Below, piece by piece: positions 11,895 to 20,075 of a stretch of DNA of 64,000 nt. The DNA lies in contig NW_024737042.1 in assembly GCF_018991925.1 (NCBI RefSeq), positions 18,416,511-18,480,510 on the forward strand, in the 5' to 3' direction. The position numbers were made by a program, and so were the translations under genes. Below the pieces are notes generated by a model. It ran no database searches. It was given only the letters and a program-made list of their open reading frames with translations, and was not told the origin of the DNA. Source of the stretch: Homarus americanus (Eukaryota; Arthropoda; Malacostraca; Decapoda; Nephropidae). Each line of letters begins with the position of its first letter. The stretch's first letter is position 1.

Positions 11895-13184
11895 TTACAT
11901 AAACTTCCTCTTTTTGGCCGATCTCTTATGTACAGCTTCTGGAATGTCTCTCATCAAACTCCAGCAGTAGTCCGCCATCATGTTCGAGTCCCATCGACCT
12001 TGGTAACGTTCTTCCATTACTTTAATGTCTTGATGAAAGCGCTCCCCTTGCTCCTCGCTCACTTCTCCCAGATTTTCTGGAAACTCGTCCAAGTGACTGT
12101 GTAAGTAGTGAACCTTGATACTCATTCTGCATCCAAGTGCTTGTAAACTCAAGAGCAGCTCTTCCACAATTTCTTGATAGTTGTCCGCTTTCTTGTTCCC
12201 TAAGAAGTTCCGCACCACATTAGAGAAAGCATTCCAAGTTCTTGCCTGTGCCTCAGTCATTGTTGCAAGGAAGTGTGGATCTCTGAGTAGTGTTCTTATT
12301 TGAGGTCCATCAAAAATCCCTGCCTTTTTCTTCTCGTCGCTAAGACTTGGAAAGGTTGAGCATATATATCTGAAACACTCTCCACTATGATCAAGAGCCT
12401 TGACGAATTGCTTCATGATACCAAGTTTTATGTGCAGAGGAGGAAGGACAATGTTTTTCCTGTCAACCAGAGGATCGTTAATGATATTCTTGTCACCAGG
12501 CGTCAAACTATGTCTTGGTGGCCAATTCTTTTTCACCCAATGGTCTGCTGTAGCCCTGCTGTCCCAGTAGCACAGAAAACAGGGGTATTTTGTGTACCCT
12601 CCTTGCTGGCCCAATAGAAAGTTTACCATTTTCAAGTCCACACAAATTAACCATTCATGAGCATGGTATTGCAACCTCTCTAGAACAGTCTTAATGTTTT
12701 CATACTCTTCTTTAATTTGTACAGAATGTCCGATTGGAATTGAACCATACTTGTTTCCGTTATGAAGAAGAACACATTTCAAGCTCCTTTTAGAACTGTC
12801 AATAAAAAGTCTCCAATCCTTACTATCATATGCTGGTAGTCCCATGGAGAGAAGAAGTCCTTCTACATCATTACAAAAAACAAGCTGGTCATATGAATGA
12901 AAGTACTTCCGCAGTTGCTCTTCTCTGTTGCGATAAAAGGAGACACTCGTGCCAGGTTTTAAGAGTCGTTTCTCTTGAAGCCTGGAAGCTAACAATTCAG
13001 CAGACTGTTTTGGCAAATTTAGATCTCTGACCAGATCATTCAATTCTGACTGAGTAAACAACGTTGGCTTTTCACAATCTTCACCAGATGGCTTGAAAAG
13101 ATCAGTCTCTTCATCTTCATCAGTAGAAACAGGTGAATTCCGGTCTATATCCTCAATCTCTGGTAGCTCAGTAAATTCTGGCAC
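11895..13184 (-). CDS. transposase-like protein of an unnamed arthropod multi-copy family
   Basis: An uninterrupted minus-strand frame of 429 codons (444 if counted from the stop at 13230-13232). Features in the 429-residue numbering: acidic N-terminus (about 1-40); RLFIDSSKRS with D129; WLICVDLK with D183; CFLC zinc-type pair (C202, C205); LPPLHIKLG with H251; KVHYLHSHLD with H359, H362, H364 and D366; GERFHQDIK (E381, H384, D386); basic C-terminus KKRKF. From memory, near-identical architecture is found in many arthropod and cnidarian proteins annotated only as uncharacterised. The D129/D183/E381 spacing and the CxxC would suit an RNase H-fold transposase with an insertion; that is inference. 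No ATG occurs before codon 114 (12843-12845), and the 5' codons lie in the right TIR, so this copy may lack its true N-terminus or rely on an upstream exon. Confidence 0.65.
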   Translation of the reverse strand: MPEFTELPEIEDIDRNSPVSTDEDEETDLFKPSGEDCEKPTLFTQSELNDLVRDLNLPKQSAELLASRLQEKRLLKPGTSVSFYRNREEQLRKYFHSYDQLVFCNDVEGLLLSMGLPAYDSKDWRLFIDSSKRSLKCVLLHNGNKYGSIPIGHSVQIKEEYENIKTVLERLQYHAHEWLICVDLKMVNFLLGQQGGYTKYPCFLCYWDSRATADHWVKKNWPPRHSLTPGDKNIINDPLVDRKNIVLPPLHIKLGIMKQFVKALDHSGECFRYICSTFPSLSDEKKKAGIFDGPQIRTLLRDPHFLATMTEAQARTWNAFSNVVRNFLGNKKADNYQEIVEELLLSLQALGCRMSIKVHYLHSHLDEFPENLGEVSEEQGERFHQDIKVMEERYQGRWDSNMMADYCWSLMRDIPEAVHKRSAKKRKFM

Positions 13185-13211
13185 GTTACGTGATGGAGCA
13201 AATCTGAGATC

Positions 13212-13298
13212 AGATTTGGATTCAGCACCTTAAAGTTAGTAAAAAACAGTTAAAAGGTTTCATGCCAGAAATTTTTTTTTTTTTTTGTAGACCAGTGT
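13212..13298 (-). repeat. right terminal inverted repeat of the 11.5-kb DNA element
   Basis: Minus-strand reading begins ACACTGGTCTACA and includes an expanded A run (T run 13272-13286 on plus) and TTTCTGGCAT. It pairs with the left TIR. An acceptor-like sequence (pyrimidines, ACTAAC, then AG) lies just inside it, directly before the open frame. Confidence 0.7.
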
Positions 13299-14162
13299 TG
13301 TCTGCCTTTGTTATTATTATTTTTTGGGGGGGGAGGGGTTGTTGGTGAGTTTTAAAATATATTATTATTTTGGGTGATAAAATATGCTAAATTAATTTAC
13401 AGTGATGCTGTGAGGGAGAAACTTTAATTAACAGTGAAATTTTTTATCATTTTGCCGTTCATTTACTTAGTTTAGTCGTTTATCGTATTTATTAAACAAA
13501 AAATACAGATACGGAATAGTTGAACTTTTTATATGTTTGTTGTGGATTGTTTGTGTAAGGGTCCTGGTCCCCGATTTTTACCAATCACATTGTTACTTGT
13601 GACAGCATGTAAAAGGGTAATTGACTGAAAGAATCTGAAAATATATTTAATAAAATGAATTGTCATTGTACTTAGTAAATCACTGGTTATCTCAACTGGC
13701 TGAAAAATCCACCGGAAACGAATTCAAATCCCTAGTGAGGAGTGAAGAGGCAATGTGCGCCAGACTTCCGGTGTGAGCTGACTCTGGCCTTACGTCCATA
13801 CATCCTCCCCGCGGCCTGTCGCGTTCACAAATATACACACAATAAAGGGTAGGGAGATATACCTATCCTATATCACTCTGGTCTGTGATATATGATTCCT
13901 GGACTACGTGGAGTGATTCGCTATAGCTCTCTGAATATAGTCGGTGATATAAGTGTGAGCGATTAATACTTACAGTCCACGAGTATAATAAAGAGACTAT
14001 GTTGTAAAGCATGGCATAAACAATATAGCCTACAGTATATCTAATATTTTGAATAAAATTTTTTCAGGCATGAAGTACTACTACTACTTCCACTACTACT
14101 ACAGTACTTTTAGTTTTTAATAACTCCAGCACCCTCCACACATTTTATTACCAAACTACTAC
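13299..14162. other. AT-rich unassigned sequence
   Basis: A tRNA-like fragment (about 13688-13750) is possible but weak. Elsewhere the stretch holds AT-rich filler and imperfect TAC repeats near 14078-14104. No coding signal is seen. Confidence 0.4.
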
Positions 14163-14184
14163 GTACTACTACTACTACTACTAC

Positions 14185-14236
<52 letters not shown>
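14163..14236. repeat. compound (TAC)n(TAA)n microsatellite
   Basis: About eight TAC units are followed by about 17 TAA units, the same compound order as at 24172-24231. Confidence 0.92.
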
Positions 14237-14237
<1 letters not shown>

Positions 14238-14734
14238 GAAAAGTGACGAACTGTCATCGTTGCTTCCAAGCAATAATAGACAATCTACAAAAAACGCGAT
14301 ACAATAATTTTAAGACAACTGAAAGTGCTTTTTTCCAAACTTAAATTTATATTGTTAGTAAATCTTAAAAAAAAACTCTTTCCATGTTATCACTAAAAAT
14401 TATATTATCCCATGTCGATGTTTTTTACTTTCCATATGAATCATAAGTTCATAACTTCGTAGGTTGGCTGCAGAGGGCAGCACCGACGGTGTTCGTAAGG
14501 TTCTTGCAGTTCTGTGATCAAGAATAGTGGTGCCGGAGTATTCAGTGATCGCCTGTGTAAAGTGTTATGCCAATAAGTAGCGTCAGTGACGAGTAATTTT
14601 GTCAAGGTTCCTCGTGCTCGATCTCGAAGAGAGCTGGCTACGTATGCCCCTCTAGCTCGGACATTCATGGCCCTTATGGATAGTGTAATATAAGCTGAAA
14701 ATGGCTCATCCTCATTAGCCCCGACATTTTTTTG
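14237..14734. other. unassigned sequence
   Basis: A short complex segment at about 14455-14690 has a 75-codon minus-strand frame with no recognised motif. It could be an old repeat. Confidence 0.35.
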
Positions 14735-14970
14735 TATTATTATTAATTATTGGGCACCCCCCTACATCCTTGTGTAAGGTGAAGCGCAGAAGCGTTTACA
14801 GCGCCCAACAGGGAAGCATGCTAAGTTCATGCTTGCTTTATGTCTCATGAGTTAAGGGCGTAGAAGCCTGAAGAGTCAATGGTTTATGTCTAAGCAAGTT
14901 TTTGGAAGCTCCAACAACTTGTCCCTGAATACGAAGTCGCAACTTTCGATTTACAGCAGGTACCTACTGT
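14735..14970 (-). mobile_element. 5'-truncated SINE (same family as 48118-48515)
   Basis: It is the reverse complement of the body and tail of the SINE at 48118-48515. Shared blocks include the TGGGCAC...TACATCCTTGTGTAAGGTGAAGC region, AAGCATGCTAAGTTCATGC, and the block around GGACAAGTTGTTGGAGCTTC. The tRNA-like head is missing. The AT-rich 3' tail lies at 14727-14745. The truncated end stops about 25 bp before the acceptor of the candidate exon at 14996. Confidence 0.85.
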
Positions 14971-14995
14971 TTTCCAACCTTCCTCGTAGTTACAG

Positions 14996-15247
14996 TACAT
15001 GGCCCACCCTCACCTGGCTCCTTTAAGCCAGGACCCACCCAAGGCCACTCTGCTCACCTCGGGCAGGGCCCCACACCTGCTGCCCTCTCAATACTGAAGT
15101 CCATTGCTGAGGGAGCAGCGGCGATAACAGCGCCACTTGACTTACGGAAACTGGATACTTCAGCTGCTCAGCGCCCGTCATATGTCCACGGTTCACGGAC
15201 ACAACTTACTGCCCTTCCCAACGAATCACCGAAACGCACAGGTTTAG
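14996..15247 (+). CDS. candidate internal coding exon, 252 bp, product unknown
   Basis: A pyrimidine-rich acceptor (TTTTCCAACCTTCC...TTACAG) ends at 14995 and a consensus donor AG|GTGAGT follows at 15248. One frame is open through all 83 full codons; exon length is 252 bp and both flanking introns would be phase 1, so the exon is symmetric. The first half is Gly/Pro/His-rich (PSPGSFKPGPTQGHS); the second half includes SILKSIAEGAAAITAPLD and SYVHGSRTQLTALPNESPKR, which looks like ordinary protein. GC content is clearly above the flanks. I do not recognise the gene. Chance of an 83-codon open frame is a few percent per frame, so the splice signals carry most of the weight. Confidence 0.38.
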
Positions 15248-15357
15248 GTGAGTTTTTGCCCTATCCTCGTGTCCACACCCAGCTTGCTACCCCTAAAACT
15301 CGGCACCCGTGATCGCAAAGGAAGATCATATATACCTCGCCTTACCTACACATGCAC

Positions 15358-16274
15358 CACACCCTCGTCACAGAACAGGTCACCACTCTCGTCACACAAC
15401 AGGTCATCACCCTCGTCACACAGCAGGTCACCACTCTCGTCACACAACAAGTCACCACCCTCGTCACATAACAGGTCACCACCCTCGTCACACAACAAGT
15501 CACCACCCTCGTCACACAACAAGTCAGGTCACCAGTCACCCTCGTCACACAACAAGTCACCACCCTCGTCACACACCACCAACTCGTCACACAACAAGTC
15601 ACCATCACACACAGGTCACCACCCTCGTCACAGGTCACCACCCTCGTCACACAACAAGTCACCACCCTCGTCACACCAGTCAACCTCGTCACCAGTCACC
15701 TCGTCTCACAAAAGTCGTCACAGGTCACCACACACAACAAGTCACCACCCTCGTCACACAACAAAGTCCACCCCTCGTCACACAACAAATCATCACTCCT
15801 CGTCACAACAGGTCACCACCCTCGTCACACAACAGGTCACCACCCTCGTCACACAACAGGTCACCACCCTCGTCACACAACAAGTCACCACTCTCGTCAC
15901 AACACCACCCTCGTCACACAACAATCACCACTCTCGTCACAACAAGTCACCACCCTCGTCTCACAACAAGTCACCACCCTCGTCACACAACAGGTCACCA
16001 CCCTCGTCACACAACAAGTCACCACCCTGTCACACAACAAATCATCACCACTCGTCACACAACAGGTCACCACACACAACAGGTCACCACCCTCGTCACA
16101 CAACAAGTCACCACCCTCGTCACACAACAAGTCACCACTCTCGTCACAACAAGTCACCACCCTCGTCACACAACAAGTCACCACTCTCGTCACAACAAGT
16201 CACCACCCTCATCACACAACAAGTCACCACCCTCGTCACACAACAAGTCACCACCCTCGTCACATACTGTACAT
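15358..16274. repeat. 24-bp minisatellite, unit GTCACACAACAAGTCACCACCCTC
   Basis: About 38 units, most 24 bp, with variants (CAGGTC for CAAGTC, CTCTC for CCCTC) and partial units. Because 24 is a multiple of 3 the array stays open in several frames and gives long SHNKSPPS-like pseudo-proteins on both strands; these are not genes. It lies directly downstream of the candidate exon at 14996-15247 and would sit in its intron. Confidence 0.95.
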
Positions 16275-17650
16275 CCACCTGCAGCAGCCAAGAATAATTC
16301 CTCTGTCCTGAACCTGGCAGTGCACACCTAATATTCTGGACCAGGTACTTAGGCTTTATCCCGCTCTACCTCTCCTGCTCCTTTGTCTGTCTGTCTGTCT
16401 CATACACACACCGCTCCTTGGGCTCTGAGGCCTCGTAACTCACTATGACTCTGAATAAATGAAGTAAATTGAGTAGATAATATAAAACTTGCCGCAGGGA
16501 ATTGCATGACAACATTATCAAAAACAATTACATGGCGGGGAATTAGGCACGATATTAATTACGCATTATATAAAATAAATTACAGGACGATGCAATTGAT
16601 ACAGTGATGGAGGAAATGCGTTACTTGCTCTTATGTAATTCAGTTACTGTGAATTACAAAGTCAGTTGAAAATTTTCATCTCGTATTTTATCATATTTAT
16701 ATTTTCAGTTACTATAGCATCTCTTAAATCTACTTTGTCACTAAGTTGCTGACTGAAAGATTTTTTTTATTGTAACGAGAGAATAATGCAGTTAAATACA
16801 TATTAATTCTTAGGGTATATACAGTCGTGCAATTTACATAACAGTTCACTAGGTACTAAGAATTATATATTTATTCCGTAGTAATAACAACTAATGTATT
16901 TTCATTCAACATACAAGAGAATAATACACTATACTGTACAGGATATCCGAAAACTTTGTGCACGTAGAACACTGACACACTTTATACGATAGAATATACA
17001 TTTATTTTGAGTATCAAATCATAAATGTTCGGAGTGTTTCCCATTTCAATAAAAACAGGTTTGCAGTTGGTGTTTCATACTCCCGTGAACCCTTTGTAAC
17101 GCCTCATGTGTTTCCCTTTGGGTCGACAGCTTTCGGACGCCATGTATGTTAAAACTGTTCACCACAAAAGATTTGAATAATAGGTTTTATCAACTACAGA
17201 ACATTTATTAATTTTATGCACGTGTCTACAATACAATCCTTTGCTTTATTTGCAATCATCAAAAGTATTTCTAAATTAATCATGAATAATATTTTACTAC
17301 TATTGAAAGACACAACCAGGTGCGAGGATGTACTTTATTCCATGTAGATGTTTATGTCACCGTCTCTCATCATGCTAAAAAAATAACTTTCATGTAATGA
17401 AGCGCGAGGAAGGTCTGCGTCTGCTCCTGACGTGCCGGTGAACGGAAAGGAACCATCGCTGAACAATATATGAGTTGAGACAGAACGAACAGCTAAGCAG
17501 TGTAGAGTTATGTTTGTCAGTGCTCAGTGCTAAACTCAGATATACATTAGTTCAGCGAAGGTTTGTTTACCTGGTGCTCTTACTGCTATGGCCAAGAGGC
17601 AACACTCACAGTTCTCAGTGAAATTTAAACCCCATATTTCATCCTTTCAG
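16275..17650. other. AT-rich unassigned sequence
   Basis: A short TGTC run lies at about 16387-16400. A moderately complex block at 16930-17160 and another at 17400-17600 may be old transposon remnants. No gene recognised. Confidence 0.4.
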
Positions 17651-17700
17651 GGCAAAAAATGCAGGAATCAGGATGACTACAGCAACTTCTTTGCTTAAAG
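17651..17700 (+). other. candidate small exon, 50 bp
   Basis: Bounded by a good acceptor (ATTTCATCCTTTCAG, ending 17650) and a donor AAAG|GTGAGA at 17701. One frame is open (AKNAGIRMTTATSLLK). It is not phase-compatible with the candidate exon at 14996-15247 if joined directly. Very tentative. Confidence 0.15.
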
Positions 17701-17891
17701 GTGAGACAACTATCCCGAGGTTTAGTGTATAAAACAGCCATGGTCTGTTTTCACTCGTCAGCTGAGGAGAGACGTAGAAATTGATAGTTCAAATGCGACG
17801 GTTTTTATTGATGAAGATCTCATAAAATTATAATATATATTGGTATTGGTTCTTGAAAACAGAATTGTAGGATTATTTGGTATGGGTTAAA

Positions 17892-17894
<3 letters not shown>

Positions 17895-17948
<54 letters not shown>
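17895..17948. repeat. (GT)n microsatellite
   Basis: Perfect GT run of about 27 units. Confidence 0.95.
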
Positions 17949-17950
<2 letters not shown>

Positions 17951-20032
17951 CACTCACGACGCACTACTAAGCTGTCAGCTGGTAATGAATATCAATAATG
18001 CATTAAAAGTTTTCAAGCTTTATGAGTAGTATAAAATTTTATATGTAATTTACGTATAATTATGTAATTCATAAGCAATTCACATGTAGTTTATATGAAA
18101 TAGTAAACACTTTTCAGTAATCAGAGAGTATGTAAATTAGTCAAATGTTTCTCTTTATTTTTAATGATCGACATATAAATATTTCCAGGTACAAAATGCT
18201 CGGATTGCAAACATAAAAATGATTTATTTTATTCTAATTTAATTTTTTATCTAATTATAAATCGGAAAATATCTACAAAATTGCTGCTCACTTAAATGCA
18301 TCGACTAATTGTATACCAATTATTGAATTTAATGACCCTAATCACGATGACGTCGCGCTTGTAAACAAACACGGGATACAGTGCATTGTGGGACCGTTGG
18401 GAGGTGGGGAGGGGGTCCATTAAAGTGGTTCTTGTATTACGAGAAATTTAGAAACTTTTCTTCAGAGGAGACATGACACCGCCCTTGTGAACACTGCTGT
18501 CTGTCATCCGTCATCTTGAATTGTTTTTCTTCTTTGACACAAAGTGCATTAGGCAAAACAAGCCGTGACGTCATTGAGAAATATGGTTATTCGGAAATAT
18601 ATAGGCAAATAAGCCCAGAAAAATATCCAAATACAAATGTAAACATAACACTACCTAAAAATGTTTTATGACACTCGGTTGTTTCAAAAACCATGTGATG
18701 AAGGTATATTAGAAGTAATATTTTCTCTATAGACCAAGAATCGTTCAGAGCTCTTTTTATAAATAACACCTACGACGCGACACGTTTGTACAAGTTAGAG
18801 TTTTAGGTCTCATAAAGTATCAGGGAACATTATCTCTGTGTTGTTGGTCCGTCATGTTAGATATCCATCACTGCCCAGCAACAACCAATGGACTTGAGCT
18901 GGAGGTCAAATATACAGTAGACAAGCAACACCTTCAACTTTGATGCCGTCTCACTCAGGTCACGAAGCTCACAGTCCACTCACAACTCTGGGGGAGGGAT
19001 GGCAGTGTGCTTCTGTACACAGCTCTAGTTTTATTTACACGTGTCTTTGATACTTTTATATACAGTAGTATCATCTTCACGGTACTTATATTTCCCAGTG
19101 TCTAAAACTCTACAAACATTGTCAAAAAATTGTACTAAAATATAAGGAAACTTGACCGAGTTCCTTATCTTCCTGTGCTGTACCAGTTAAAATAAATGTA
19201 TAATTTTTATGACCTTACTGATGTAGCTATGCCAATATATTCACCAGTAATTAGAACAATAGTTTTCCCTGTTACGCAAACCATGAAAGGTTTAGTTGAA
19301 ATTATGTGAAATAAACTATTTACCAATGTTTAAAAAAACAATTATTATTAGGTTTTTATCTGTTATACTTAATTCATTAGTAACCTTGGTTATATAATGC
19401 ATCAGCCACCACAGGCAGCACAGTATTACGTCTTTCTACGGATTTATATATTTTTTTCAATTGTCTACTTCATACATATTGTTTACTGTACTGAATACTT
19501 ATGATGTTCATTATTATTTTAAAATGCATTAACAAGTCTTCACTAAAGTTTATAGTGTCAGGCTTACGGAGGCAAAACTCGTCTTATATCATAATTTCCT
19601 CTATTAAGAAACTCATCATAGTCATGATAAGCAATACTATGTAAACAGGTCTTCTGAAGACCGTAAATTGCCAAAATAGTTCAATGAGTGAAATAAAAAA
19701 TGCTTCTCCTATTTCGCTCGGTGAGTTATTTCGACAAGCATGATTCTGAGCTTCAATAAGACAATTAGTTGTGGTCAGAGAACTGCCAAATATGACACAG
19801 CAAGAGTTAAGATAAGAACGGTGTGATGATGAGATGGGGTGTTGTGAAATTCTTTGTTCAAATGTACAAATTCACATCTGTTACTTTTTGTGTTTGTGTC
19901 GCTGAAGGACACGTTGTTGTTTGCATCCCACTCACCCATGTGTACAGAATCTCTCTGTCGGGTTGAGGTTGTCCTTTATTTGTCTCGGTTATTCTTATTT
20001 TGTGTGATTAGGGCATTAAGACCAGAAGTTAG
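17949..20032. other. AT-rich unassigned sequence
   Basis: About 2.1 kb without recognisable gene or named repeat. TGACGTCA-like sites occur at about 18349 and 18564, and a GC-richer block lies at 18830-19020. Confidence 0.4.
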
Positions 20033-20075
20033 TACTACTACTACTACTACTACTACTGCTACTACTACTACTACT
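20033..20075. repeat. (TAC)n at the 3' junction of RLE LINE copy A
   Basis: Around 14 TAC units with one TGC, directly abutting the poly(T) (poly(A) on minus) end of the LINE. Confidence 0.9.

Larger units (their letters stand above)
11544..13298 (-). mobile_element. TIR DNA transposon carrying an unnamed-family protein frame
   Basis: The two ends form inverted repeats of about 80-90 bp with gaps: the outer block ACACCGGTC versus ACACTGGTC, the shared middle block TTTCTGGCA, and the inner block ATTTGGATTCTGCACC versus ATTTGGATTCAGCACC. The inner blocks lie at 11604-11619 (minus) and 13214-13229 (plus). Between them is one long minus-strand frame that ends about 270 bp inside the left TIR. 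I cannot settle the target duplication. Total length is about 1.75 kb. The TIRs show that this protein family is carried on a cut-and-paste type element here; superfamily unknown to me. Confidence 0.7.

Noticed and set aside
13688..13860. Second tRNA-like SINE candidate
   Set aside because: The putative B box (GAATTCAAATCCC) is weak and there is no tail or TSD.
15248..16331. Long plus-strand frames of 340-349 codons rich in SHNKSPPS and HHPRHTT
   Set aside because: They are translations of the 24-bp minisatellite; several frames and both strands are open because the unit length is a multiple of 3.
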